Shown: positions 37,761-46,928, counted from the stretch's first letter. The stretch is DNA of 64,000 bases from Peptostreptococcus russellii (GCF_900110295.1 NZ_FODF01000001.1:278374-342373), one strand, 5' to 3'. The notes: generated from the letters alone by a model not told the origin. Translations and numbers: made by a program.

Positions 37761-39053
37761 ATGTTAAAAAGTTCAAAAAAAGGTGCATTTATACTAATAT
37801 CCTTGATACTATCACTTATTTTAGTATCTACAATATTTAAACACTTTACTAAAGAAAAATTTACAGTTGAAAGCCTAAGCGGTGATCAAAAATACTTTGA
37901 TGATATTAACCTTATTTATTCAAATAATTTAGAGTATCTACAAGGTTTAATAAATTCTAAAACGCCTGAAAATAAAAATATAAGAATAAAAAATTCAATA
38001 TTAATATCTGGAAAGGAGAATAGTGATTTAAATAATATCTCTATAGAAGATAATAAATTTGTTTTTTCAAGTAAAGATAAGGATAAGTATAATATTAATT
38101 ACTACAATGTTTCAGTATTTAACGATGTATATAAATCTTATATACTTTACAATGATACTATTAAAGGAGAACGTAGAAAATTTTTAATAAAGGATAATGG
38201 TCTTTTGAATAAATTTAAAGATTATAATTATCAGGATTATTCTTTGCTAGAATACAAAGGAGAAAAATATATTATAGGATATTTTATGGATGATAATATG
38301 CAAGAGAACCCTCCTAGTAAATTGACTCTTGAAATGCTTTCTTTAAAGTTATCTAAAAAAGGCAATTCCTATAGTGAGTTTGGAAGTAAAAGTTTTACTA
38401 TAAATAATGTTTCAAAGAAAGAGGAAGATGGTAAAAGCTATAGCATAGAAAAATACTCTAAAGCCTTTCAAATTGACGGAAAATCATTTTTAGCTTTTAA
38501 AATAGGAGATACTATTGATGTTTATTTATATAGTCCGGAAGAAAATACTTTTGAAAAAGTAAGAAATGTAGAAAAAGATTTGTTTCCAGAATTAGAATAT
38601 GATGATTCATTTTTTGTAAACTATGAAAATAAATTATACTACATATACTTAAAGGGCAATGTACAATATATAAGGGAAATAGAATATAAAAATAATAGTT
38701 TATCTTCTTCTGTTACTTCTGAGACAGGAATCAAAAGAAATTCTGCAGACTCTAAGTTATCAGAAATGAACTTTGATAAAAATGGAAATAAAGTGTCAAA
38801 AGATAAAAACTATGATTATGGATTTTGGCTTCAATCTCCAGCGTCTCGTTTCTTTGTAAAAGATAATAAAGTGATTTTTATAGCAGAAAATTCACTTATG
38901 ATTTCTAATCCTAGAAGTTATAATATGAACCCTATATTTAAGGTGAGTATTCTAGATCTAGACAAGAAAAAAGAGATTTACAGAGGAATAATAAGGGCAA
39001 ACTTTAACGCAAATGTCAGTGCTATGTATATTTCTGATAAAATAAGTAAATAA
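37761..39053 (+). CDS. Membrane-anchored extracytoplasmic protein of the GntR-ABC operon
   Basis: 430 residues, unrecognised. One N-terminal transmembrane anchor (about 8-27, GAFILISLILSLILVSTIF) with no lipobox, then a ~400-residue Lys/Asn/Tyr-rich exterior domain. It has the look of a beta-propeller-like repeat domain (several YLYS.EE.TFE.V-type and YYIYLKG segments). It begins directly after the permease stop with AGAGGAGG as SD, so it belongs to the exporter operon and may be its accessory sensor or scaffold. The function is not known. Confidence 0.72.
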   Translation: MLKSSKKGAFILISLILSLILVSTIFKHFTKEKFTVESLSGDQKYFDDINLIYSNNLEYLQGLINSKTPENKNIRIKNSILISGKENSDLNNISIEDNKFVFSSKDKDKYNINYYNVSVFNDVYKSYILYNDTIKGERRKFLIKDNGLLNKFKDYNYQDYSLLEYKGEKYIIGYFMDDNMQENPPSKLTLEMLSLKLSKKGNSYSEFGSKSFTINNVSKKEEDGKSYSIEKYSKAFQIDGKSFLAFKIGDTIDVYLYSPEENTFEKVRNVEKDLFPELEYDDSFFVNYENKLYYIYLKGNVQYIREIEYKNNSLSSSVTSETGIKRNSADSKLSEMNFDKNGNKVSKDKNYDYGFWLQSPASRFFVKDNKVIFIAENSLMISNPRSYNMNPIFKVSILDLDKKKEIYRGIIRANFNANVSAMYISDKISK

Positions 39054-39059
39054 GTGATA

Positions 39060-39133
39060 AAAAAGCACATTACTTGACTTAAATAATATCTACTTGAAGG
39101 TTTGATTTATTTAAAAAGATAATGTGCTTTTTC
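39060..39133 (+). terminator. Terminator with long loop, end of GntR-ABC operon
   Basis: Perfect 13-bp arms AAAAAGCACATTA (39060-39072) and TAATGTGCTTTTT (39120-39132), separated by 47 bases. The long loop is unusual but the T run fits termination. Confidence 0.7.
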
Positions 39134-39272
39134 ATTGAAATATTTAAAGTGCTTTATACTTGAAGTTTAGCTAAATATAACTTGCTTTTAATCTTTAAAA
39201 TAAAATGAAAAACGGCTTAAAATCAACGTTTTAAAACATTATTATTCAAATGTATACAATGAATATAAATTG

Positions 39273-39281
39273 TGGTATAAT
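39273..39281 (+). promoter_or_regulatory. Extended -10 promoter
   Basis: TGGTATAAT just upstream of the DUF3810 gene; about 17 bases further up only a weak -35 is seen. Confidence 0.45.
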
Positions 39282-39308
39282 ATAGACTGTTAGTTGGAGG
39301 TGAGGTTT

Positions 39309-40412
39309 TTGTTTAAGTTTAGAGTAAGACCTTTATTTTTGTTTCTAATTTCTATATTTTTTATAGGATTAGCTTCAAAATATAATAAGGCTACTGAACT
39401 TATATATACTAATGTAATTAATAAATTTATAAGAGAAAAACTAAGCAACTTGTTCAGTTACATACCATTTCCAGTAGGAGATATTCTGACACTTGTATTT
39501 ATAGGCTTAATAATATATTGTGTGGTAACTCTAGTTAGAAGACTGAAAAAGACTTCAAATGTGTTTGAGTTTCTTTACAAACTATTTTGGGGGATTGTAA
39601 ATGTGTCTTCTATCTTATTTTTTGTATATATTATTGTGTTTGGATTGAACTATCACACAACTCCTGTAAAAAAGGTGCTTATAGACAAGTATAACAGCAA
39701 GTATGCTACTAACATAAAGGTGGATATTGATAACGCAAAAAGAGTCGAAGTTTATAATTTTTTGGTAGATAAAGCAAAAGAAACGAGAAAATTGGCACTT
39801 GATTCAGAGACAAAGTATTCTACTAATAATTTGAATCTTGTATCAGAGCAAGCGGATGAAGGCTATAGAATGATTTCCGATATGTTTCCTACTCTTGAAG
39901 GTAACTACGGTAACGCTAAAGCCTCTATAAAGTCTCCAGTATTTAACTTTTTTGGGCTTGATGGAAGACATTATGACCTAACAAATGAGATAAGTATAAA
40001 TAAAAATGTACCCAGTGAGTATCTTCCGTTTATCGTTTCAAAATATATGGCTTATCAAAGAGGTGTTGCTAGAGAAGATGAGGCTTGTTTTTATGCTTAT
40101 TTAGCATGTATAAACAATACTGATCCTAAGTTCAAATACTCGGGTTACCTTTCAGCTCTTGAATATGTAATATCTACACTTAGAACAAACGATAAAATAG
40201 ATTACAATAATTTAATCGTTAATCTTGATCCAGAAATTAGACGAGATTTGAATACTATAGAAGCTTACCAATCTCAATATGGATTTGGAACCGAGTTAAA
40301 AGATCAGTTCATGTATAAATTCAAAAGACTAAATGGAGATATAAGAGTCGAAGATATTGATACACAGGTTACCGATTTAATAGCAAGCTATTATTCTCTG
40401 TTTACATATTAG
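39309..40412 (+). CDS. DUF3810-family membrane protein lacking the HExxH motif
   Basis: 367 residues. Three N-terminal membrane segments (about 5-25, 50-72, 90-112) with the family hallmark SYIPFPVGDILT, then an extracytoplasmic domain. DUF3810 members, as I recall them, carry HELAHQRGxAREDEANF, a gluzincin-type metal site. Here the aligned segment is KYMAYQRGVAREDEACF, so both histidines and the Glu are replaced while the flanking residues are intact. It is probably catalytically dead or uses another chemistry. TTG 39309 is chosen over the upstream TTG (39294), which overlaps the GGAGGTGAGG SD. Monocistronic. Confidence 0.8.
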   Translation: MFKFRVRPLFLFLISIFFIGLASKYNKATELIYTNVINKFIREKLSNLFSYIPFPVGDILTLVFIGLIIYCVVTLVRRLKKTSNVFEFLYKLFWGIVNVSSILFFVYIIVFGLNYHTTPVKKVLIDKYNSKYATNIKVDIDNAKRVEVYNFLVDKAKETRKLALDSETKYSTNNLNLVSEQADEGYRMISDMFPTLEGNYGNAKASIKSPVFNFFGLDGRHYDLTNEISINKNVPSEYLPFIVSKYMAYQRGVAREDEACFYAYLACINNTDPKFKYSGYLSALEYVISTLRTNDKIDYNNLIVNLDPEIRRDLNTIEAYQSQYGFGTELKDQFMYKFKRLNGDIRVEDIDTQVTDLIASYYSLFTY

Positions 40413-40425
40413 TAATGAGTTCACA

Positions 40426-40459
40426 AGAGACTACTTATATATTGGTAGTCTCTTTTTTA
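40426..40459 (+). terminator. Rho-independent terminator
   Basis: Stem AGAGACTAC/GTAGTCTCT followed by TTTTTT. Confidence 0.9.
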
Positions 40460-40528
40460 TTGTAAAAATTATAAAAATATAAACTTAAGCTATTGTAAAA
40501 ATAAGATATGTCTAATAGCGGCTTTTTT

Positions 40529-40555
40529 ATCTGTAAAATAAAGCGAGTTACAGAT
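40529..40555 (+). other. Small hairpin in the leader of the choloylglycine-hydrolase-family gene
   Basis: Perfect 8-bp arms ATCTGTAA/TTACAGAT with an 11-base loop, about 90 bases before the gene; could be an operator dyad or RNA hairpin. No T run follows. Confidence 0.3.
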
Positions 40556-40644
40556 GTCCAAAATTTGCTTTTAAGGAAAAATATAGATTTATATGCTATA
40601 TTGTTTTAAAATAAAAGAATATTGAAGAAGGTGAGGTAATATAT

Positions 40645-41616
40645 ATGTGTACATTTTTTACCTATAAGAAAGATGATTTTTTTGTTGGAAGAAATATGGA
40701 TATAGAGTATAGCTTCGGAGAAAGAGTTGTTATATCTCCAAGAAAGTATCCTTGGAAGTGGAAAATGCAAAAGAAAAGCTTATCTTCTTACGCAATAATG
40801 GGGATGGCTAATATTACTGATAATTTTCCGCTATATGCAGAGGCTGTAAATGAGTATGGTCTTTGTATGGCAAGTCTTAACTTTCCTAAAAGCGCAAAGT
40901 ATTTTGAAGCCAAAGACAATAAGGTGAATTTAGCTCCATATGAACTGATTCCATATATACTTACAAAGTTTAAAACTGTTGAAGAAGCTAGAAGCACAGT
41001 AGAAAATATCAATATAATCGATATTAGGTTTAGAGATGATATGCCACTTGCTCCTTTACATTTTGTACTTGCAGACAGCAAGGATTGTATTGTTATAGAG
41101 CAAGACGAACAAGGATTACATATCTATGATAATGACATAGGTGTTCTTACTAATAATCCATCATTTCCTGCACATAGGGTTAATTTGGAAAATTATATGA
41201 ATCTTAGTCCTAGAAATCCTAAATCTTGCTACTCAGATAAGATAGTACCTAATTCTTATGGTCAGGGTATGGGAGCAGTAGGTTTACCTGGTGATTCATC
41301 TCCTATGTCTAGATTTGTTAGAACTGTATATAATAAGTATGTATCACTTAACTCTCCAAGTAAGAGAGCCGTAACAGAGGTATTTAAAATTTTAGATCAA
41401 GTGTCAATGATAAGAGGAAGTGTGATTACGGAAAGTAATTTATATGATATAACATCGTACTCATGTTGTATCGATGCTTCTAAGGGGATTTATTATTTCA
41501 AGACATATGATAATCTTAAGGTTTATGCAATAGATATGCATAGAGAAAATCTCAACTCTCATATACTACTTGATTTCCCACTGCCAGATGAAACTGGAAT
41601 TTCTGATTTGAACTAA
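40645..41616 (+). CDS. Choloylglycine hydrolase/penicillin V acylase-family amidase
   Basis: A 323-residue Ntn hydrolase. The second residue is Cys (MCTFF), which becomes the N-terminal nucleophile after Met removal. Conserved features include GRNMDIE, LTNNPSFPAHRVNLENYMNLSP, GAVGLPGDSSPMSRFVR with the active-site Arg, and YDITSYSCCIDASKGIYYF. No signal peptide. The family cleaves bile-salt amides, penicillin V or acyl-homoserine lactones; specificity cannot be told from motifs, though an intestinal or oral lifestyle would make bile-salt hydrolysis plausible. SD GAAGGTGAGG. Confidence 0.88.
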   Translation: MCTFFTYKKDDFFVGRNMDIEYSFGERVVISPRKYPWKWKMQKKSLSSYAIMGMANITDNFPLYAEAVNEYGLCMASLNFPKSAKYFEAKDNKVNLAPYELIPYILTKFKTVEEARSTVENINIIDIRFRDDMPLAPLHFVLADSKDCIVIEQDEQGLHIYDNDIGVLTNNPSFPAHRVNLENYMNLSPRNPKSCYSDKIVPNSYGQGMGAVGLPGDSSPMSRFVRTVYNKYVSLNSPSKRAVTEVFKILDQVSMIRGSVITESNLYDITSYSCCIDASKGIYYFKTYDNLKVYAIDMHRENLNSHILLDFPLPDETGISDLN

Positions 41617-41674
41617 ATTGTTGCTATACGGTATAAGCTAGAGAAGACTAAAATTTAATATTTTGTTATAAATA

Positions 41675-41714
41675 AAAGAGCTAAGTCCATATAAATAGTG
41701 ACCTAGCTCTTTAC
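41675..41714 (+). terminator. Terminator-like hairpin between convergent genes
   Basis: AAAGAGCTA (41675-41683) pairs with TAGCTCTTT (41704-41712), with a 20-base loop. It lies between the amidase gene and lexA and could serve both strands. Confidence 0.6.
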
Positions 41715-41788
41715 TTTATTAGATAAACATACCTAAAATTATTTCTAGAATTAATCCAAAAGATAGTAACTAATTAAGACAGTTAATT

Positions 41789-42427
41789 CTAAAACGTTCT
41801 AAATAAACCAGTAACTGTTCCAAGTATTTCTACTTCATTAGCTTCAAATACCATATCGCTATATAAAGAGTTCTCTGGTTTTAAAATTATTTTACCGTCT
41901 TTTTTATAAAATCTCTTAACTGTTGCATCATCTCCATTTATTAAAGCAGCAACAATTTTCCCCTGTGAAGGAGTTGTCTGAGAAGCATCTACTACTATAT
42001 AGTCCCTTTCAAAGATTCCTGCCTCAATCATACTATCGCCCTTTACCTTTAGAAGAAAACAATTTTTACCTTGAATATGTGAAGCTGGAAGCGGTACATA
42101 TTCATCGATATTTTGTGCAGCTAAAATTGGTTCTCCAGCTGCTATTTGCCCTAATAAAGGAAGGTTTAGAATCTCCGCATTAAGACCTATTGCATCATTG
42201 TTTTCTATACTCTTATCTAGTATTTCAATAGCTCTAGGCTTTGTAGGATCTTTTCTTATATATTCAAGTTTTTCAAGTCTTTTAAGAACTGCAAAAACAG
42301 TAGAAGTAGATTTTATATCCGCCTTTTTACAAATCTCTCTTACTGAAGGTGGATATCCCTTCGCACCACAATGTTCTTTTATATAATCAAGAACGGCAAT
42401 ATCTTTTTCCTTCAAGTCTTCGTACAT
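41789..42427 (-). CDS. lexA: LexA SOS repressor
   Basis: 212 residues. The N-terminal winged helix (EKDIAVLDYIKEHCGAKGYPPSVREICKK...) is followed by the autocleavage Ala-Gly in GQIAAGEPI and the Ser/Lys dyad in VKGDSMIEAGI and DATVKRFYK. RecA-stimulated self-cleavage derepresses DNA-repair genes. The start is ATG 42427 because an AAAGGAG SD lies just upstream; a frame extended by 20 residues upstream has no SD and would overlap the SOS box. Autoregulated through the box at 42474-42485. Confidence 0.95.
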   Translation of the reverse strand: MYEDLKEKDIAVLDYIKEHCGAKGYPPSVREICKKADIKSTSTVFAVLKRLEKLEYIRKDPTKPRAIEILDKSIENNDAIGLNAEILNLPLLGQIAAGEPILAAQNIDEYVPLPASHIQGKNCFLLKVKGDSMIEAGIFERDYIVVDASQTTPSQGKIVAALINGDDATVKRFYKKDGKIILKPENSLYSDMVFEANEVEILGTVTGLFRTF

Positions 42428-42473
42428 AAATATCTCCTTTATGATATAAGTTATTAATATTATACCATACAGT

Positions 42474-42485
42474 GAACATATGTTC
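42474..42485 (-). promoter_or_regulatory. LexA (SOS) box
   Basis: GAACATATGTTC, a perfect match to the Gram-positive GAAC-N4-GTTC operator, about 50 bases upstream of the lexA start and close to a TATACCATA-like -10 region. Supports autoregulation. Confidence 0.88.
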
Positions 42486-42654
42486 AAGAAAATACTAATT
42501 AGGCTTTTTCCGCAGTTTTATAGCAAATAAAATTAAGAACTTTAATATCGTATAGTTATTTTATAAAAATTGAAAAAATATTTTTCAAGATATATAATAA
42601 GATAAAGGATAAACACAGACAATATTTTTATTTCTTATGAGAGGAGTGCTTCAA

Positions 42655-43212
42655 ATGAAAAGTAGAAAAGAAAAATTAAGTTATCTAAGAAAAAAGGATT
42701 TTATTTCAATTTTAATCACGACAGTAACATCTGCACTTATTTTTATATTTTTAAAAAGATACTTTCTAGCTACTTCTGAAGTTTCTATCTTTTCCTATAT
42801 TGGATTTTTAGGTGCCATTATTGTAGTAATTATATCTTATTTTGAAAGTAAGAGTGAGGATCCCTTTGTAACAGGTAAGACTTTAACTTTAGGTGTAATG
42901 AATAGCTTTGTTGCAGCTGCTGTTGTTATAGTTCTTTTATCTTTTAAATTTGGTTTGATTCTAAGTGTTATAGCTATAGATATATTAATAATTATTGCAA
43001 GAGAGCTTGGGCGAAATAATAGACAGAAAATGATTAACAAATATATGAACAGAACTGGAAAGATTGTAAAAGACTGTGGTAAGGGAAAATATATTATGGA
43101 TTTAAATTCACAGAATGTAAATGTTTATTCTAAAGACAAACTAATCCTTGGTAATAACGTAAAGGTATCAGAATTAAATGGAACATATATTTATGTTGAA
43201 AAAATAGATTAA
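42655..43212 (+). CDS. Membrane protein with NfeD-like C-terminal domain
   Basis: 185 residues. A basic N-terminus is followed by about four transmembrane segments in two pairs (about 15-60 and 75-115). The C-terminal ~65 residues (RTGKIVKDCGKGKYIM, then VNVYSKDKLILGNNVKVSELNGTYIYVEKI) resemble the NfeD OB-fold. NfeD-type proteins associate with stomatin-like membrane scaffolds; none is adjacent here. The start is ATG 42655, behind GAGAGGAG, which itself contains an in-frame ATG at 42637 that is rejected. It is divergent from lexA, so SOS control is possible. Confidence 0.65.
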   Translation: MKSRKEKLSYLRKKDFISILITTVTSALIFIFLKRYFLATSEVSIFSYIGFLGAIIVVIISYFESKSEDPFVTGKTLTLGVMNSFVAAAVVIVLLSFKFGLILSVIAIDILIIIARELGRNNRQKMINKYMNRTGKIVKDCGKGKYIMDLNSQNVNVYSKDKLILGNNVKVSELNGTYIYVEKID

Positions 43213-43215
43213 AGT

Positions 43216-43247
43216 AAAAATCAGGGGCATTAAAGCTCCTGATTTTT
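43216..43247 (+). terminator. Terminator between convergent genes
   Basis: AAAAATCAGGGGC pairs with GCTCCTGATTTTT around a short ATTAAA loop, T run on both strands. Confidence 0.85.
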
Positions 43248-43311
43248 AAATTTGTTTGTTTACTAATTTTTATATCTTGTTGTTCATTTCTTTTAGAAGT
43301 TTATAAGAGAT

Positions 43312-44451
43312 TTAGTCATCTCTTTTTTCACCTAGAACACTGTCTTCATCAAGCCAATCGAAATTTTTAACAATATCTCTTTTAACATTTTTTCTATGAG
43401 CAGCATAAAGCTGTGTAGTAGTTACATTATCGTGATCTAGCAAATTTTGAACATCATATATTGAAAAGCCCGTTTGTATAAGAGACGTTGCTGCCGTTGC
43501 TCTTAGCTTGTGTGGACTGTAACCTCTACTTCTTTCTGTTTTCATTCCTATAGAAGTGTATTTTTTTACCAAAAGTCTTATAGATTTTGCAGTCATTCTT
43601 TTTTTCTGAAGAGATAAAAATAAAGCATCATGATATTCTTCAGCGACTAATTCATTTTTTGGTCTTTCAAGTTCTATGTATTCTTTAACTACTTTTTCGC
43701 AGGCATCATTAATAGGCATTAGTACTTCTTTACCACGCTTTCTAAATATAACAAATTCTCCTCTTGAAAAGTTAAATGAAGAAATATTAAGTTCCCTTAA
43801 CTCATTTAATCTAAGACCATATGTTACGAAAAGCACCAATATAGCTCTATCTCTAAGCTTGGTTTTCATCCAATATTCCTTTTCCTTGTCTGTAAGTCCA
43901 CTACCATTTTCTACTGCATCGAGCATTATAGCAACCTCATCTATATCCATACGCTTTATAGCATCTGGTTGGGGTTTAGGAAGCTTGATAGGGTTAAAAC
44001 CACCTGTTATATCCTCTTTAAGTTGACCGTTTCTAAATAGAAATTTAAATAGAGTGGATATAGAGGATTTTTTCCTAGCAAGAGCCTTATTGTTATTTTC
44101 ATATAGTACTCTTTCATTGTTTATTTCTTTATAATATCTATTGCAATAGTCTCCAAGAAATAAATTAATATCTCTTGATCCTATTTCACTAAATTCTTCA
44201 AGAGTAATATCCTTTATATTTTCAGCACTTGTAAACAAATCTGTTCCTACTATATAGTTACAGAAGAACTTTATATCCTGAAGATAAGCTCTTCTTGTAG
44301 TAGATGCCACAGAGCCCCTAAGATATACAAAGTAATCTCTCATAAAGCTAGGAAGCTCTGATTCTATTTTTTCGCAATCTTCAATAACACTATTATCTCT
44401 GATAACTATGTTATCAGGTTTTGATGATTTATTATTAACTTTTATCGCCAA
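43312..44451 (-). CDS. Tyrosine recombinase, XerC/XerD-like
   Basis: 379 residues. A SAM-like core-binding domain (about 30-165) is followed by the catalytic domain with Arg in TYGLRLNELREL, HKLRATAAT (HxxR), LLDHDNVTTTQLY with the second His and the nucleophile Tyr. It is longer than typical XerC/D (about 300) because of an N-terminal extension. It starts at TTG, spaced seven bases from GGAGG. No phage genes, att repeats or excisionase are nearby, so a housekeeping Xer role is more likely than a prophage integrase. Confidence 0.88.
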   Translation of the reverse strand: MAIKVNNKSSKPDNIVIRDNSVIEDCEKIESELPSFMRDYFVYLRGSVASTTRRAYLQDIKFFCNYIVGTDLFTSAENIKDITLEEFSEIGSRDINLFLGDYCNRYYKEINNERVLYENNNKALARKKSSISTLFKFLFRNGQLKEDITGGFNPIKLPKPQPDAIKRMDIDEVAIMLDAVENGSGLTDKEKEYWMKTKLRDRAILVLFVTYGLRLNELRELNISSFNFSRGEFVIFRKRGKEVLMPINDACEKVVKEYIELERPKNELVAEEYHDALFLSLQKKRMTAKSIRLLVKKYTSIGMKTERSRGYSPHKLRATAATSLIQTGFSIYDVQNLLDHDNVTTTQLYAAHRKNVKRDIVKNFDWLDEDSVLGEKRDD

Positions 44452-44643
44452 AATTATGCCTCCTTCTTTTATTTATAAAAAATCTTCATAAATACATTAT
44501 ACCAAATTTTTATCAGATAGTGTATTTTCTTATTTTATTGTAAAGATTTAAAAGTAATTTTTTCCAAATTTAAAGAAAAGTTTTAAAATTTATTGTATAA
44601 TAGACATTGTAAGTCAAATTGATTAATACTATGAGGAGGAGCC

Positions 44644-45693
44644 ATGATTAGATTTGAGAACGATTACGCAGAAGGTTGTATTGATGAAATACTTGAAAAG
44701 TTAGTTGCTACAAACTATGAGCAGACAGCTGGATATAGAGTAGATGATTATTGTAAGTCAGCAGCAAAAAAAATACAAGATTATTGCAATAAAGATGTTG
44801 ATGTTCATTTTCTTGTAGGCGGAACACAGGCAAATATGACTGTACTTGATGCGATACTTAGACCTCACCAAGGTGTCATTTCACCAGTTTTAGGTCATAT
44901 TAATGTTCATGAGGTAGGCGCAATAGAAGGTAGAGGTCATAAGGTTATAGCTTTATCCAATGGAGATGTAAAGGCTGATGAAGAATCAAAACTTCTTCCA
45001 GAAACTTTAGAGAGTTATTTAGATGACTTCTTCAATCCACTTGATTGGCATAAGGTTCAGCCAGGTGCTGTATATATATCTCATCCAACCGAGAGAGGAG
45101 CTCTCTATTCAAAAGATGAACTTATAAAGATTAAGTCTATCTGTGATAAGTTTGAAATACCTCTTTTTTTAGATGGAGCAAGATTGGCATATGCCCTTGT
45201 TTCAGAAGAAAATGATATTACAATGGAGGATCTTGCTAAGTATACTGATATTTTTTATATCGGTGGAACTAAGTGTGGAGCTTTATTTGGAGAAGCAATC
45301 TGCTTTACTAATGATAAATACAATAAAGATTTTCATTGTATAACTAAGCATAATGGAGCTGTTATAGCAAAGGGAAGAATAATCGGTATACAGTTTGATG
45401 TTCTATTTACAGATAACAATTATATTGAAAAGGCAAGAAAATCCTACCCCTATGCAATGAGAATTAAAGAGGCTTTTAAAAAGAAAGGGATTGAATTTAT
45501 TGTTGATTCCTATACAAATCAGCAATTCCCGATACTTACAAATCAACAAAAAGATTTTATTGAAAGCCAAGGAATTTCATTTAATGTAGAAAAAAAACTA
45601 GATGAAAACAGAGCAGCTCTGAGATTCTGTACTAATTGGGCAAGCTCAGAAGAATCAATTAAGGCTTTAGAAAAAGCGATAGGAGTGATGTAA
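44644..45693 (+). CDS. Low-specificity threonine aldolase family PLP enzyme
   Basis: 349 residues of the beta-eliminating-lyase/threonine aldolase fold. Visible are NDYAEG at the start, the HFLVGGTQANM phosphate-binding region, ISHPTERGALYSKDEL, FLDGARLAYAL with the PLP-ring Asp, and FYIGGTKCGALFGEA with the Schiff-base Lys. It likely cleaves L-threonine or L-allo-threonine to glycine and acetaldehyde. The SD GAGGAGG precedes the ATG, with a TATAAT at about 44596. The next gene starts two bases after its stop. Confidence 0.9.
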   Translation: MIRFENDYAEGCIDEILEKLVATNYEQTAGYRVDDYCKSAAKKIQDYCNKDVDVHFLVGGTQANMTVLDAILRPHQGVISPVLGHINVHEVGAIEGRGHKVIALSNGDVKADEESKLLPETLESYLDDFFNPLDWHKVQPGAVYISHPTERGALYSKDELIKIKSICDKFEIPLFLDGARLAYALVSEENDITMEDLAKYTDIFYIGGTKCGALFGEAICFTNDKYNKDFHCITKHNGAVIAKGRIIGIQFDVLFTDNNYIEKARKSYPYAMRIKEAFKKKGIEFIVDSYTNQQFPILTNQQKDFIESQGISFNVEKKLDENRAALRFCTNWASSEESIKALEKAIGVM

Positions 45694-45695
45694 GC

Positions 45696-46679
45696 TTGTA
45701 TTTAGTGTCAACAATAATGCTGATAGTGGCAATAGTAGCCTACTTATTTATAGAAGTAAATAACTTAGAAGTTACTAAATTCTATATAAAATCTGATAAG
45801 TTGGTAAATAAATTTATAGGTAAAAAAATTATACAAATAAGCGATCTTCATGGAAAGTCATTTGGTAAAAATAATGACAAGCTTATTCAGTATATTGACA
45901 AGGAAAAACCAGATGTAATATTTGTAACTGGAGATATGATTGAATCTGATAAAAAAAATTATGAACCAGTATACCAACTTTTAAAACATCTTTCAGAAAA
46001 GTATAAGGTTTACTATATTACAGGGAATCATGAACATAAAGCACTTTTAAAAAAGTATAGAGATAATTACCTTGAATATTTTGAAAAGATAAAAGAGTTG
46101 AATATTGTTAGGGTAAATAATCAAAAACTTGTTCTTGATACCAATTTTAACCTAGTAAGAAGGTTTTCTATAAAACCTGAAGATAAGTTGGATATTGATG
46201 AAGAAAGTACCATTACAGAGGAAATTTCTAGTGAAGAAGGAGTTCAAAAGAAGCATAAGAAACAGAAAAAGTATAGATACTTTAATTTATATGGATTAGT
46301 TCTTCCTTTTGATACATATAGATATCTTTTCAGTAATAGAAATGCTAAAAAGGTTGACTACGATTATATAAAGAATAAACTAGGAAATCTTAATAAGGAT
46401 GAATGTAACATGCTTCTTGCCCATAATCCACTTTATTTTGAGGAATATGCAAAATGGGGTGTAGATTATGTATTTTCTGGACATGTTCATGGAGGTATTA
46501 TTCGACTTCCTAAAATAGGTGGACTATTGTCTCCTGATAGAAAGTTCTTTCCTAAGTATAGCTTTGGAGAATATACAAAGGATAATACAAAAATGTTTGT
46601 AAGCAAAGGTTTAGGAGGATCAGCAGTAAAGGTTAGAATAAACTGCAGACCAGAGATTGTATCAATTAAATTTATCTAA
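45696..46679 (+). CDS. Membrane-anchored calcineurin-like metallophosphoesterase
   Basis: 327 residues. An N-terminal membrane segment (about 2-20) precedes the phosphoesterase core: ISDLHG (DxH), VTGDMIESD, TGNHEH (GNHE), LLAHNPLYF and FSGHVHGG (GHxH). A charged insertion (about 150-195, DEESTITEEISSEEGVQKKHKKQKK in part) interrupts the core. Similar proteins act on UDP-diacylglucosamine or cyclic nucleotides; the substrate here is not known. TTG start with AGGAGTGATG as SD overlapping the end of the aldolase gene, so translationally coupled. Confidence 0.88.
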   Translation: MYLVSTIMLIVAIVAYLFIEVNNLEVTKFYIKSDKLVNKFIGKKIIQISDLHGKSFGKNNDKLIQYIDKEKPDVIFVTGDMIESDKKNYEPVYQLLKHLSEKYKVYYITGNHEHKALLKKYRDNYLEYFEKIKELNIVRVNNQKLVLDTNFNLVRRFSIKPEDKLDIDEESTITEEISSEEGVQKKHKKQKKYRYFNLYGLVLPFDTYRYLFSNRNAKKVDYDYIKNKLGNLNKDECNMLLAHNPLYFEEYAKWGVDYVFSGHVHGGIIRLPKIGGLLSPDRKFFPKYSFGEYTKDNTKMFVSKGLGGSAVKVRINCRPEIVSIKFI

Positions 46680-46684
46680 TAAAA

Positions 46685-46759
46685 AGCGTTACCTTTAACG
46701 GTTTTGAAGATGTAAAGCCATGTGTTTTAATCTTTAAATAATAGTTACTAGGTAGCGCT
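46685..46759 (+). other. Possible structured 3' region
   Basis: AGCGTTACCT (46685-46694) can pair with AGGTAGCGCT (46750-46759), 10 bp with one G-U. Nested inside is GGTTTT/AAAGCC (46700-46705 with 46714-46719). It begins within a few bases of the phosphoesterase stop. It may be a terminator-like fold; no strong T run. Confidence 0.35.
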
Positions 46760-46854
46760 ATTTTAAAATATTTATTTGTAAGTTGAATAAGTTGAAAATG
46801 AAATGAAATCTTTTTATAAATAAGTAAATTGACAATTGACGAATAAATAAAAAA

Positions 46855-46895
46855 GAGCATATGTTCGGGAACTATTTTTAAATATATGATATAAT
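46855..46895 (+). promoter_or_regulatory. Promoter with LexA-box-like site upstream of the nuclease gene
   Basis: GAGCATATGTTC (46855-46866) differs from the lexA operator by one base in one half-site. It lies in the -35 region of an extended -10 promoter TGATATAAT (46887-46895), 33 bases before the nuclease start. Confidence 0.45.
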
Positions 46896-46928
46896 AACAT
46901 ATATTATAAAGAAAGAAGAGGTATATAT

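Noticed and set aside
43312..44451. Prophage or integrative element marked by the tyrosine recombinase
   Set aside because: Neighbours are ordinary chromosomal genes (lexA, threonine aldolase), and there are no phage genes, tRNA or att-like direct repeats.
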